A stretch of DNA of 48,038 bases from JBIYSM02 sp044759095 (GCF_044759095.2 NZ_JBIYSM020000036.1:1-48038), one strand, 5' to 3'; shown: positions 34,787 to 44,172, counted from the first letter of the stretch. Notes: generated from the sequence alone by a model not told the origin. Made by a program: numbers and translations.

Positions 34787-36883
34787 ATGCGCACGAAAAT
34801 TTTTTCCTTGATTCTTGCCGTCTGCTTGACAGGTACCATCATGCCAATGCCTCTCAAGGCTGCGAGTGAACCGATGGATTGGAACACGCGCTACGCTGAC
34901 AGCGGCAATACCAACCACTCTAACGCAACCCTTCCGATTGAACTGACTCTCTCACAGAAGCCGATTGACAATGCTTCCGCCAATTTTGTCATTGAGGATG
35001 GAAAATTGTACACCATTGAACGAATTGGTGGGAAAAAGCTGTATGTCATCGACGTGAAAACCAACACGGTTCGCTGGGAATTTGCGTCCGAAGGCGACGT
35101 CCCCTTCTACGAGCTGGTTGCCAAAAACGGTGTGATTTATGCACGCAGCGAAAACAAGCTGTACGCCATAACCGATGATGGCAGCGCTCCTATCGTCAAA
35201 TGGTCAAGGGAACCTGTCGGCGGTCGAATGGCAATTAGCCAGAACACTCTGTTCGCTATCAAGGATGATCAGCAAATTGTCGCCATTGACTTGGAAACGG
35301 GAGCTGACAAATGGAGTTATACGATCAAGCCTACGGATCAACTGTCATTTAGCAAGTTATCGGCTGGCGGCAATCGTGTGTATGTAACCATGACAAACCG
35401 TGCCGAGATGGACTACACCATGTATGCCTTTAGTGAAGCAACCGGTCAAGTCCTGTGGACCGCTGCTTTAGGTTCAAGCGGCATACAATCAAGCAATCTT
35501 CCGGTGTACACAGATGAAAAGGTATACCTGGATCGACACGATAGTTCAAGGCGAACAAACCCCGGTTCCATTACAGCTTTTGATGCTGCAACAGGAAATA
35601 CGCTTTGGCAGTATCCTGTTTCCACCTACTTCGAAGGACCTCTCTCCGTCAACAATGAATCGGTAATCGCGGCTGACAAGAACGGCCATTTGATGGCGGT
35701 CGACAAAAATACCGGCGAAAAAAAATGGGAGGTTTTCTATGCCGATTTCGTTACCCAGGCGGGACGTACCTCCATTGTTTCGGGAAGCAGTATGCTGCTT
35801 ACTTCCGATAAGATCGTTCTGGCCAACAACAACAAACTGAAATTCTTTCACTCGGCAAATGGCACCCTGCTTCATGCAACGCCTGTCCTGCAGACCGCAA
35901 CCGGTGGATCAGGAGTGACTCCGGTCGGTGTGATTGACAGCATGCTCTTTGTACGGGAAGCGAACAACATGTTGTACACCATGGTGGCGGTTGAAAAAGA
36001 TATCACACCTCCATCTGCACAGGTTGAACCGATTAGCAGTCTCGCTCCTGAGAACGGTACCTCTCGATGGAGCATTCCTTTCTCAATCAGCGAAGAGGCG
36101 TATGTCACCGTCCACATCGTGGATGAAAAGGGATCACGCGTACGACGATTTGACCTGGGACTGCGCCAAGCGGGCGAGAATAACGTCGTGTGGGACGGAA
36201 AAACCAATACAGGCTTTGACGTCGCCCACGGCAGCTATTACCCGGTGCTCGAAATGATGGACGCCGCTGGGAACAGAGGGACGCTTCAAGCGCAAGACAA
36301 AATCATGGTGGTATCGGACAAGTTCGGCTGGACCACAAGCAATGTCAACATGCGTACCGCACCGGGCACGCAGTACGGTGTAACCACCGTGGTGCCTGTT
36401 GGTTCGGAAGTAAAAATTGTCGGGGAAACAGCCGGATGGTATCAAGTTGAGTATCGCAAGGTCACCGCTGTGTTGAAGGGTTATGTGTCTAAGTCGTACG
36501 TTACACTTCGCAGCAATGCGCTGATCGCACAGGACTTGACCGGCACCGCCCGACAGAATGTCAATATGCGCAAAGGCCCTGGCACTCAGTACGAAACCAT
36601 GGTTGTCATTCCTGCCAATTCTCCTGTAAAGGTAAAAGGATCTTTTGGCGATTGGTACTGGATCGAGTACCAAAACGGCAGCACGTTTCACATTGGCCAT
36701 GTGGCTAAATACCTGATCAGCGTATCGATGCCCAAACCAGTCGTTCACGTCGTGCAAGCCGGCGATACGCTGTGGAAAATTGCCCAGAAATACGGCACCA
36801 CTGTCGATGCGATCATAAAAGCGAACAACCTGGATCCAAACAAGTACTTGTTTATCGGACAAAAAGTATCGATTCCTCAATAA
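34787..36883 (+). CDS. Secreted beta-propeller protein with SH3b and LysM domains
   Basis: A 698-residue exported protein. A signal peptide ends near KAA (residue 26). Residues ~40-405 form a PQQ-like beta-propeller with repeated blade motifs such as VIDVKTNTVRWEF, AIDLETGADKWSY, AFSEATGQVLWT, AFDAATGNTLWQY and AVDKNTGEKKWEV. Next comes a FlgD-like Ig segment (NNVVWDGKTNTGFDVAHGSYYPVLEMMDAAGNRG), two bacterial SH3 domains (VNMRTAPGTQYG and VNMRKGPGTQYE) and a C-terminal LysM (HVVQAGDTLWKIAQKYGTTVDAI). It probably sits on peptidoglycan. The propeller may bind a ligand or partner. GGAGA precedes the ATG. Confidence 0.85.
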   Translation: MRTKIFSLILAVCLTGTIMPMPLKAASEPMDWNTRYADSGNTNHSNATLPIELTLSQKPIDNASANFVIEDGKLYTIERIGGKKLYVIDVKTNTVRWEFASEGDVPFYELVAKNGVIYARSENKLYAITDDGSAPIVKWSREPVGGRMAISQNTLFAIKDDQQIVAIDLETGADKWSYTIKPTDQLSFSKLSAGGNRVYVTMTNRAEMDYTMYAFSEATGQVLWTAALGSSGIQSSNLPVYTDEKVYLDRHDSSRRTNPGSITAFDAATGNTLWQYPVSTYFEGPLSVNNESVIAADKNGHLMAVDKNTGEKKWEVFYADFVTQAGRTSIVSGSSMLLTSDKIVLANNNKLKFFHSANGTLLHATPVLQTATGGSGVTPVGVIDSMLFVREANNMLYTMVAVEKDITPPSAQVEPISSLAPENGTSRWSIPFSISEEAYVTVHIVDEKGSRVRRFDLGLRQAGENNVVWDGKTNTGFDVAHGSYYPVLEMMDAAGNRGTLQAQDKIMVVSDKFGWTTSNVNMRTAPGTQYGVTTVVPVGSEVKIVGETAGWYQVEYRKVTAVLKGYVSKSYVTLRSNALIAQDLTGTARQNVNMRKGPGTQYETMVVIPANSPVKVKGSFGDWYWIEYQNGSTFHIGHVAKYLISVSMPKPVVHVVQAGDTLWKIAQKYGTTVDAIIKANNLDPNKYLFIGQKVSIPQ

Positions 36884-36891
36884 ACAGCAAT

Positions 36892-36927
36892 GGCGTGCAA
36901 ACTGATGAGGTTTTGCACGCCTTTTTT
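36892..36927 (+). terminator. Terminator after the beta-propeller gene
   Basis: GGCGTGCAAA pairs with TTTTGCACGCC and runs into TTTTTT. It marks the left edge of the A+T-rich island. Confidence 0.88.
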
Positions 36928-37184
36928 CTTGCAAAGGAAAAGGGTATCCTGTGGCTGATGCCCAAGATACCCGGTCGTGATAGTGTAGTAGTTTGTCAAA
37001 GAAAGTGCGAAAAATCCAGTATTTATCTAGATGATGTTTCACAAAGTGTGTCAATGATGATCAATATGTTTGACAAAATGTAAGTTTTTCATCGCGAAGT
37101 ATGACAAAAAATCATTTTTGCATTAAACGTAAAAAAATGAATGTATAATAAGAACAGCCCCCTAAATAGATGGCTGTTTTCTAT

Positions 37185-37430
37185 ATAACATGCTTATCCC
37201 TAAAGTGGCTGATTTGCTCTAAACTAATTTAACGAGTGACACTTCCATTCTGATTAACCCTGCTCAAAGTAACGATTACTCTGCCACTTTTAATCCATTT
37301 CTATGGTTGGAACTCCTACATGACATTCCCTCGCGGCTTCTCTTATTGTATAACCCTCACTTTAAATGCGAGCTAAAACGATTGATTCTTTTAACCTTTA
37401 AATGTCTTTTTTCCGAAGATCAAAGTTTTT
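37185..37430 (-). pseudogene. Decayed HTH (transposase-like) fragment
   Basis: Read leftward, one frame gives SEGYTIREAARECHVGVPTIEMD, a stop, KWQSNRYFEQG, a stop, then SEWKCHSLN. The first part looks like the helix-turn-helix of transposases (start-of-OrfA type). Stops and frame shifts show that it is not functional. The whole stretch 36928-37820 has no intact gene; a short hairpin AACAGCC/GGCTGTT stands at 37152-37176. The family call is weak. Confidence 0.35.
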
Positions 37431-37822
37431 TCTCCTTGACATTCAAACGAGACGCAATTTTCATCTTTCATCACAAGTATATTAATTTGACTTTACCGAA
37501 TATCCGTATCTCGAAAACGTTGCTTTTCGTAACGTCATCCACACTTCGGGAATAAAAAACTGCAGATACAAATCTTTCCACTTATTCCCTTTCAACGAGC
37601 TAGATTCATATCCGTGAATAGAGGGACTCTATAATCATACCTTTCTCTACCAACTTCAAAATAGAACAAAGTTATCCCTAACATTTCACAAACTTTAGTA
37701 AGATTGCAGTACGCCACTCTTCTCTCACCGCTGAGTTAACTTGTTATTCATAACGAATTAATGAAACCGAATTATTTTGTCGGACGATTTGTTCTTGAAA
37801 TGAATATTGTAGAAGAAACGTT

Positions 37823-37855
37823 AAGAAACGGGACCTCATTGAGTTCCCGTTTCTT
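37823..37855 (-). terminator. Terminator of the defence operon, now displaced
   Basis: Read leftward, AAGAAACGGGA pairs with TCCCGTTTCTT and is followed by T-rich sequence. Without the insertion sequence it would be about 60 bases after the nuclease stop; the insertion has moved it more than 1 kb away. Confidence 0.6.
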
Positions 37856-37917
37856 CGGTTCGATCGTACCAATAAAGAAAACGACGTTAATAATGGATAT
37901 AACCAAGAGAAAAAATA

Positions 37918-37924
37918 TTAATAT
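37918..37924. repeat. Target-site duplication, left copy (TTAATAT)
   Basis: TTAATAT immediately outside the left inverted repeat is identical to 38972-38978 outside the right one. Confidence 0.75.
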
Positions 37925-38971
37925 CTCAACTTTCGCAGGACGAAATTGCCAAACAACTCTTGATGTAGCTGGGAAGAGCGGCAATCCATTGCTGTAATTG
38001 ACTAAGAAGCCCCTCTTGTTGAGACGAATTCTCCAAATGACGTTGCATGAAAGCCCAGAGTTGCACAAGTGCCGTTTTTACATCAATGTCTTTCACTTCA
38101 TCGCATAACAAATAATATGGGTAAGCCATGTGTCCATAAGCACATAATCAGCTTGGATTCCCATCTGTAGAGCATGGTCGAGTAAGGTAAGGACTGCTGC
38201 TGGTTTGCTTTGCAAAGCCTCTTTCCGACGCTTGTATCCATTTGTTCGCTTGTCAATGTCTTCACGAATGTTTTGCAATCGATTCGCTTCGTTTCGGGAA
38301 CTGAGCAAGGTAAAACCAACAGGTACAAAGGTAAAGCCATCTGACCAGCCAAGAGTCAGCATCTGAAATCCCTTAACAAATTTGCCTGTTGTATGATCGT
38401 GTACACGAGCAAGCAGTTCGAGTGCTTTGCTACGAGAACGGGAATAAACGGAATCGTCTATGATGAATACACGTACTCGTTTGGCGGAGGTCAATGAACC
38501 CAATGTTTTGATGAATGTTCCGCTAAGCGAATGGAGAAAGGCTCGCCAATTGTAACGGGGATCATTGAGAAAGCGATAGATCGTATCTTTTCCAGGTAAA
38601 TCAGTACGTTGTTCGCTTTCTAGCAAGCGGAACCAGTTCTTATGCTGGAAAACCAAGAGAAAAACAAGTTGAAACAATTCCAAACAGGAATAGCCAACCC
38701 CCTTGATAATCCCTGCCTTGCGGAGATGATGGCCGATTTTCAACAGAGAAAACGCGTTGAGCAACGTTTATGGGAGTTGCTGAGAGAGATCTTTTTTGAT
38801 TATCATATTCTAGTACACCTTTCTTTTGGGTTAGTGCTGGACACACTAATTTTACCAAAATGAGTGGTGTATTTCTTTTTGCTAATCAGATTTGTCAAGG
38901 TTACAACTTGATTGCCCTTCTATTCATGCACCACATGATCGGAGGACGTTTTTCAAGGTGCGAAAGTTGAG
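37925..38971. mobile_element. IS4-type insertion sequence, internally deleted
   Basis: A 1047-bp element bounded by the 13-bp perfect inverted repeat CTCAACTTTCGCA (37925-37937 and the complement at 38959-38971), with 7-bp target duplications outside. It carries one transposase gene, which is interrupted and has lost its middle part, so the element cannot move by itself. Full-length relatives would be expected to be longer by several hundred bases. Confidence 0.8.
37926..38806 (-). pseudogene. IS4-family transposase, stop codon and internal deletion
   Basis: The N-terminal part (ATG 38806) reads MIIKKDLSQQLP, a TAA stop, then TLLNAFSLLKIGHHLRKAGIIKG and continues to about 38110. It includes the first DDE region, VFIIDDSVYSRSRSKALELLARVHDHTTGKFVKGFQMLTLGWSDG, and YVLMDTW. 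A deletion with frame change near 38110-38125 joins it to the C-terminal end LLCDEVKDIDVKTALVQLWAFMQRHLE. The missing part would hold the last catalytic residue. Original length is probably over 400 residues, so it is inactive. Confidence 0.8.
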
Positions 38972-38978
38972 TTAATAT
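38972..38978. repeat. Target-site duplication, right copy (TTAATAT)
   Basis: Identical to 37918-37924. It includes the TAA stop of the nuclease gene, so the insertion left that gene's coding sequence complete. Confidence 0.75.
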
Positions 38979-40807
38979 AATCCATAGCCTTCGAACTTTT
39001 CATCAAGCCAGTGTGTAATTTCATTATCTAGCTCCTTATATCCGAGAATATTATCTTGGTCAATATCCGGAAAGAACTGTATAAACACGAGCGGGAGTAC
39101 CTCTTGTTTTATCTTAGCCTCTCTATCTCTTGAATAGATACACAATACACTATCCACGACCGTAGTTCTTCGGTTATGCACCGTATTTTCGCCCAAATAA
39201 TAAATATGGTGATATTTGGTCATCTGATTATATACAATACTCGTATAATTTTCATTATGCAAAGACCTGTATCTACGGTGCTTAGCATCCAGCACAATGC
39301 ATGAGATAAAAATTGGTACCTCTGATTCTGATTTCTTATATAAATCAATTCGGATGTCCGGCTGAATCACCCGCGTAGAGAAAAAGTTATCCCCTGACGC
39401 AAGGGCGTCTTCACGTAAATGAATACTTTTGTCGTACCAAACATTAATCAACGCATTTTCTTTTTCTAATTCCATACAGAATCCTGAATGAATATCCTGC
39501 AAATCATCGAGTTTAAAACCACCTCTTGGTACAAATCCATACTTTCTAATCATATCTACTACTTGAAGATACACAAATTGTTCGTATATCTTCCATGTAG
39601 GCTTGAGTATCTGAATAATATGTTTAGATACTCCTTCAGTAAATAAAATTTTTCTTCCGGCTTCGTAAAGGTCAGTAACTATACGGTAATTTTGGTATTT
39701 AAGAGCCGGTTTCTTTTGTCCTCTCTTTACACCCTCTAAAGGGGTGAAGGACAATAGAAAGCTGAACCGTGCTAAGACATCTTTAATTAAGAGATTCCAT
39801 TGATTTAATATACTCAGCTGGCGTTCAGCTTTTTTTATCTCACCTTCCAATCGAAAAATTTTTGTACGCATCGAATCCTTTGATTCCTGGGAGATATCCC
39901 TTTCATTCCATAATGTTTTTTTTCGTTCCTCTTCACGCCGCATCTGATCTTCTTTTTCACGAATTGTTACAAGAATTTCTTGATAATCGCGTGATATTTC
40001 TTGTTGAATATTGTGTAGTTCAATTTTCCAAGATAACAGAACATGCTTTATCCATTGATTAACAGGAATATCAACAGTTAAGACTTTCCTCTTATTTAAT
40101 TCGAATGGTGAAGCGTGTACCTCTTTCCATCGCAAACTTTTGTGATCTACTTTTTTTTGAAATGGGTCAAGTCTGTATTCTGTTTTTACTTGTTCCAACA
40201 AGTTTCGCTCTAATTGAGAAAGGGACGTAAATAATCTTTCTTTTTCGTTTATTAGCCACAAGACGTAATCATAATACGTTTTGGCTTTAAGAAAATGTTG
40301 CTCATCGCCAATCGATTTTGATGTATAAATTAGTTCGTAGCATATTCCCTCAATTTCTTTTTCTAAAAGGAGGTGCATATGCTGCACTTGTGCCAAGGAT
40401 AAATGTATAGGAGTTACAAAAAATGCAGAGGAGTATACCTTTTCTTGATAATATACTTCTAAAAGGTACACACCCAATCGCCAAGGAAACTCTTGATTAT
40501 CGTAATAGGTATAAAGATATTGTCGATTTTCTTTATCCGTTAACGGCACGGTTAATTCCGATTGCTTTCCTTGTTCGTCATATATACTTGTCTGAATAAT
40601 AACCTTCGCGTTTACATCTTTTTCCATCCCCTCCTTTGCGAATAGACGAATACCAATTTGAATTCCCTCTTTAATAGAAATTAAGTCATTTATGGATCTA
40701 GGAACATGGTGCCGATCCCAAAATTCCTTAAATTCTTTCTTATTTGCACCAGAATCATCAGTAAATAATTCCAACACGAATGGCAGATCACTAGAATTAT
40801 AATGCAT
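38972..40807 (-). CDS. DUF2357 / PD-(D/E)XK nuclease, McrC-like
   Basis: A 611-residue protein with a long N-terminal beta-rich DUF2357-type region (about 1-255), a charged coiled coil (about 265-335) and a C-terminal PD-(D/E)XK nuclease. The nuclease motif is visible as QPDIRIDLY (Asp484) followed by CIVLDAKHRRYR (Asp507-Ala-Lys509), with a helix carrying YNQMTKYHHIYY after it. The organisation is that of McrC partners of McrB-type NTPases. It overlaps the upstream AAA+ gene by 11 bases. ATG 40807 has GAGGAACGG ahead. It is probably the effector of a restriction-like complex; the substrate is unknown. The IS insertion ends precisely at its stop. Confidence 0.82.
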   Translation of the reverse strand: MHYNSSDLPFVLELFTDDSGANKKEFKEFWDRHHVPRSINDLISIKEGIQIGIRLFAKEGMEKDVNAKVIIQTSIYDEQGKQSELTVPLTDKENRQYLYTYYDNQEFPWRLGVYLLEVYYQEKVYSSAFFVTPIHLSLAQVQHMHLLLEKEIEGICYELIYTSKSIGDEQHFLKAKTYYDYVLWLINEKERLFTSLSQLERNLLEQVKTEYRLDPFQKKVDHKSLRWKEVHASPFELNKRKVLTVDIPVNQWIKHVLLSWKIELHNIQQEISRDYQEILVTIREKEDQMRREEERKKTLWNERDISQESKDSMRTKIFRLEGEIKKAERQLSILNQWNLLIKDVLARFSFLLSFTPLEGVKRGQKKPALKYQNYRIVTDLYEAGRKILFTEGVSKHIIQILKPTWKIYEQFVYLQVVDMIRKYGFVPRGGFKLDDLQDIHSGFCMELEKENALINVWYDKSIHLREDALASGDNFFSTRVIQPDIRIDLYKKSESEVPIFISCIVLDAKHRRYRSLHNENYTSIVYNQMTKYHHIYYLGENTVHNRRTTVVDSVLCIYSRDREAKIKQEVLPLVFIQFFPDIDQDNILGYKELDNEITHWLDEKFEGYGLY

Positions 40808-42776
40808 ATCCGTTCCTCGTCAGTTCCTTCGCTTTTTGAACGAGAAAGTTAAACGATGTCTTGAATTCGTCTTCACCATCACGTTCTTCTAATAGAAGTC
40901 TCGCAATTAATCCTGGTTGGTATCGATTGCTTTCCAAATCAAAAAAGCCAACTAGATCCTGAATTTGCTCACGATGCCCACGTATTTTCGTTAGAATTCG
41001 TTGTTTGATCTGGTAATCAAAAGCTGTTTTTCTTGTTATGAAAGGGTTTCCATCGTGGTCTCGCGGAATATTAGCAAGATATCTCCCGATTCCCATCGCA
41101 ATGCGAAAGCTAACTCCCGTTTGAGAGTCATACTCGCGCATAAGTTCATGTAATCGATCAAGTAATGATATTTCTGATTCCTCCAATGAAAAGTCTTCTT
41201 TAGTCCATTCTTTTCTATAAATATCGCGATTTACAACAGTCGCTCTGTCATAGTCTTCTGTATCCTTTTCTTTTCCGACGAAAGCTTCTCCAAAAGTAAG
41301 CTTTTCTAAAAAAATAATATTTATTCGATCTAACATTCGATTGGAGAAATCCTTTGTCGTTTCGTCGAAATTCGCTGTTCCTACGAAAAGAACATTATCT
41401 CCAATCGGAATACCTTCTTTAAGTTGGCGATTATAGCAGGTCGCATCTTTGCTAAAAAGTCGTAAGCACCTCTGATCCCCTGGGAGTTCTAAAAGCGAAA
41501 TAAATGGGCTAAAATAATGTTCTACTTGCCCAAGATTCATTTCGTCAAATAAAATCATAAATAACTGTTCTTTATTTTGATTTGCTTTTTCTAAAAAAGA
41601 TACTAACCCTGTCTCACTTTCCATAAATATCCCGATTTGATGATTCAGATAACCTAAGATATCGGATGGCTCCGTATAAGAAGGGGAAATCGGAACAATT
41701 AAAAGGTTTTCATTTTGTTTTAGCCCGAGTGCTTTGGCATATAATAGAGCAAGTTGAGTCTTACCAGTACCACTCATTCCACCCAACACTGCAATATTGC
41801 TGGTCTTTAACGCGGTATGAAAATTTACTAAAGCCTCTTCTTCCTGATAGACTAAACCCTCTTCCGCAGCAAAACTTTTTAATCTGGCGATAAAATCTAC
41901 TTCAGAAAGTGAACTCTTTGGTTTAACCTCAATTCTATTCTTTTCTTTCTCTTCTTTTTTGGGTAAGTCTTGTGGGATTAATTGTTGACCATGAGAATGA
42001 AAGTGATCTCTTAGTATTCCCGCATAATCATTTGTAATGAAGCCCAAATCACGGTAAGTACTTTTAACGTTGTCCCAAAACTCGGAAAACTCATTTAAAG
42101 GAAGCTTTTTAATTAAATGTGGCTTCTTTGAATAAAAGGTGTTGATATTGATAGGACTAGCCTCTAAAATATCCTGCTCCGGTATGAAATATAAATGACC
42201 ATCACACAAGATAAATTCTGGAACTTCCATAAGGTTTGGATAATCAGGCAGTTGTATTGCTGCTTTCTCTGTTAATGATTTTTCAAACCGTACCCATGGA
42301 ACCCCTTTTTTCACTTGTGGAATTGTTACATAATAGCTCGATTCCAATCTATCGTCGGAAACCAGCACTATTTCGAAATTATAATGATAGGGATGATCAC
42401 TATTATCATTCCTCTTGGATAATTTTGGTCTAAATAATATAAGCTTCCCTTCTAGATGCTCTCTTAAAAACTGAACTTTGTCAGATTGTTCATAGTATTT
42501 TATGTTTTGTAGATACCTGCCGTTTCGCTCGTCAAAAGAAACATAACATTCCTTTTGATCTTTCCCTAATCTTTCCTTGAGGAGTTTTGGTTCATCACTA
42601 ATTGCCTGCAAGTAGAATACAATAATATCCTCATTACGATGGCTCTTTGTGACCGATTTTCGTTCGATCCCCAGAGGAGGAATTCTATTTGCATCGCTTT
42701 CGTCCGCAAGACGACCTAAAATTAGACAATTACTTATTTCTCGTTTCGTTTTTTCATTAATTTCGTTTTGTATCAT
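40797..42776 (-). CDS. McrB-like AAA+ NTPase
   Basis: A 659-residue protein. The N-terminal ~300 residues are not recognised and probably act in sensing or binding. The AAA+ module begins near residue 320, with Walker A GGMSGTGKT (332-340), Walker B MILFDE (407-412), a VGTANFDETT segment (465-474) like the N-x-D motif of McrB NTPases, and a probable arginine finger in FSNRMLDR. It would assemble as a hexamer and drive the McrC-like nuclease. ATG 42776 overlaps the upstream stop by four bases. A+T-rich codons contrast with core genes. Confidence 0.82.
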   Translation of the reverse strand: MIQNEINEKTKREISNCLILGRLADESDANRIPPLGIERKSVTKSHRNEDIIVFYLQAISDEPKLLKERLGKDQKECYVSFDERNGRYLQNIKYYEQSDKVQFLREHLEGKLILFRPKLSKRNDNSDHPYHYNFEIVLVSDDRLESSYYVTIPQVKKGVPWVRFEKSLTEKAAIQLPDYPNLMEVPEFILCDGHLYFIPEQDILEASPININTFYSKKPHLIKKLPLNEFSEFWDNVKSTYRDLGFITNDYAGILRDHFHSHGQQLIPQDLPKKEEKEKNRIEVKPKSSLSEVDFIARLKSFAAEEGLVYQEEEALVNFHTALKTSNIAVLGGMSGTGKTQLALLYAKALGLKQNENLLIVPISPSYTEPSDILGYLNHQIGIFMESETGLVSFLEKANQNKEQLFMILFDEMNLGQVEHYFSPFISLLELPGDQRCLRLFSKDATCYNRQLKEGIPIGDNVLFVGTANFDETTKDFSNRMLDRINIIFLEKLTFGEAFVGKEKDTEDYDRATVVNRDIYRKEWTKEDFSLEESEISLLDRLHELMREYDSQTGVSFRIAMGIGRYLANIPRDHDGNPFITRKTAFDYQIKQRILTKIRGHREQIQDLVGFFDLESNRYQPGLIARLLLEERDGEDEFKTSFNFLVQKAKELTRNGYAL

Positions 42777-44077
42777 ACCTCAAATTCCTCCACGTATCCG
42801 TTGTTAGATAACCTAATATAATGGTTTATTAATTCTATGTAATCGCTGTATTCTTCGTAATAAATTCCATTCTCAATAAAAAAGTTTCGTAATTCTACCC
42901 ATTCTCTTGTATTAGTGAACGAAAGACGATCGATTAACAATGCTTTTTCTTTGATATGGGAAATATCCCCTTTTCGTTTTGCATTATAAAGATAGCTTTT
43001 AGAAAATATATTTTTCGTAAACACTTTTTTAATTCGAGTATCTGGCACATCCGTGATAATGATGGCTTGATTGTTAACTGGTATTAACTCTTCAAATATT
43101 TCTTTAATTTTCTCCAGTTCACTTAATCTGTTTTTATTGATACTGCATTGTTTCTCCAACCCCTTTATATGGTTTTCTTTAGCATTCAATTCATTTTTCA
43201 TTTTTCCAAAGTTTCCCAACAATTCCTCCATTTGTTCTATTAATGAAGATCTATTAGCTACTTCCACATCTAACCTCTTTTTCAAACTCTCTATTTCATC
43301 ATTTGCTTTTTTTACTTGATGCTGTAATTGATGGAGTGCTTCTAGACTCTGACTTTCTTTTTCCTTCACAAAATATCTATAAATTGAGGATTGTAGTTGA
43401 TCAAATCTGGAATCATCAGTATAAGAGTATATCAAAGCGACTTGTGCAAGAAAGCGTTCGAAATTTTGCAAATTCACTACGAATGCAAAGATTGTTCTTT
43501 CATCCATCCCTTTAATATTAGATTTAATTTGTTCGTATTTTTCCCTATAACCACAGTCCTCTATAAATGCTTCATATTCTTCAAGCGATGGATAAGAATC
43601 GTCAATTTTTAATATTTGAATTGTTCTGTCGAAGAAATTTTCTGATCGATATCCTATCCCATGAAATATTTCTTGTTTTTCAATTGCATTTTTTTGTATT
43701 AATTCTAATTGATTATTGTAGAAATTGTTAAAGACCTGATAAAGCAAAGCTAGCTTCTGATATGGTCTTACATTTAACTTGTATTCCAATTGAAATAAAA
43801 ATTCCATAATATCCGTATTTTTTAGTTCGGGATTTTCTTTCAAAATTCCATCTGCAATTTGAGTATAGAATTCATGAATCGGAATTTTCCCTTTTGATTC
43901 TTTCTTTTCACCTATACCTCTCCTCAAAGCCTCAGAAACAAGCCTTCTAAGCTGTTCTTCCGGTCGACTGAATAGTTTTTCCTTTCGAAATCCATCAATC
44001 GTTAAATTAAAAATGTGACAAATTTGAAGCAAGTCCGCTTTGGATAATATCCCTGGTAACCATTCAAACTCATGCAT
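42773..44077 (-). CDS. Coiled-coil protein, first gene of the McrBC-like operon
   Basis: A 434-residue protein of unknown family. Residues 1-55 form a helical region (LSKADLLQICHIFNLTIDGFRKEKLF...RRLVSEALRRG). A helical body follows to about 235, then a long coiled coil (about 238-330). The C-terminal ~100 residues are alpha/beta with an AIIITDVPDTRIKKVF strand-turn-helix that looks like a small Rossmann-like domain. It has no nuclease motif. ATG 44077 follows GGGAGGG by six bases. It overlaps the AAA+ gene by four bases, so it is surely part of the same system, perhaps as target-recognition or regulatory subunit. Confidence 0.7.
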   Translation of the reverse strand: MHEFEWLPGILSKADLLQICHIFNLTIDGFRKEKLFSRPEEQLRRLVSEALRRGIGEKKESKGKIPIHEFYTQIADGILKENPELKNTDIMEFLFQLEYKLNVRPYQKLALLYQVFNNFYNNQLELIQKNAIEKQEIFHGIGYRSENFFDRTIQILKIDDSYPSLEEYEAFIEDCGYREKYEQIKSNIKGMDERTIFAFVVNLQNFERFLAQVALIYSYTDDSRFDQLQSSIYRYFVKEKESQSLEALHQLQHQVKKANDEIESLKKRLDVEVANRSSLIEQMEELLGNFGKMKNELNAKENHIKGLEKQCSINKNRLSELEKIKEIFEELIPVNNQAIIITDVPDTRIKKVFTKNIFSKSYLYNAKRKGDISHIKEKALLIDRLSFTNTREWVELRNFFIENGIYYEEYSDYIELINHYIRLSNNGYVEEFEV

Positions 44078-44172
44078 TTACAACCCTCCCAATTCAATTT
44101 TACCAAGTAAATATTTCCTATACAATCGACAAACTGGAATAGATATATCACTAGTGTCTGATTTTGATTTAT

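Noticed and set aside
36134..37054. A 306-residue minus-strand frame over the end of the beta-propeller gene
   Set aside because: It lies opposite the SH3b and LysM coding sequence, has no ribosome site and no recognisable domain.
37120..37180. A possible small RNA (TATAAT-like box followed by a short hairpin)
   Set aside because: The -35 spacing is about 20 bases and the transcript would be about 30 bases; it is more likely a remnant of mobile-element sequence.
37761..38068. Short frames on both strands near the left end of the insertion sequence
   Set aside because: They cross the left inverted repeat and the target duplication, so they are created by the insertion and are not ancestral genes.
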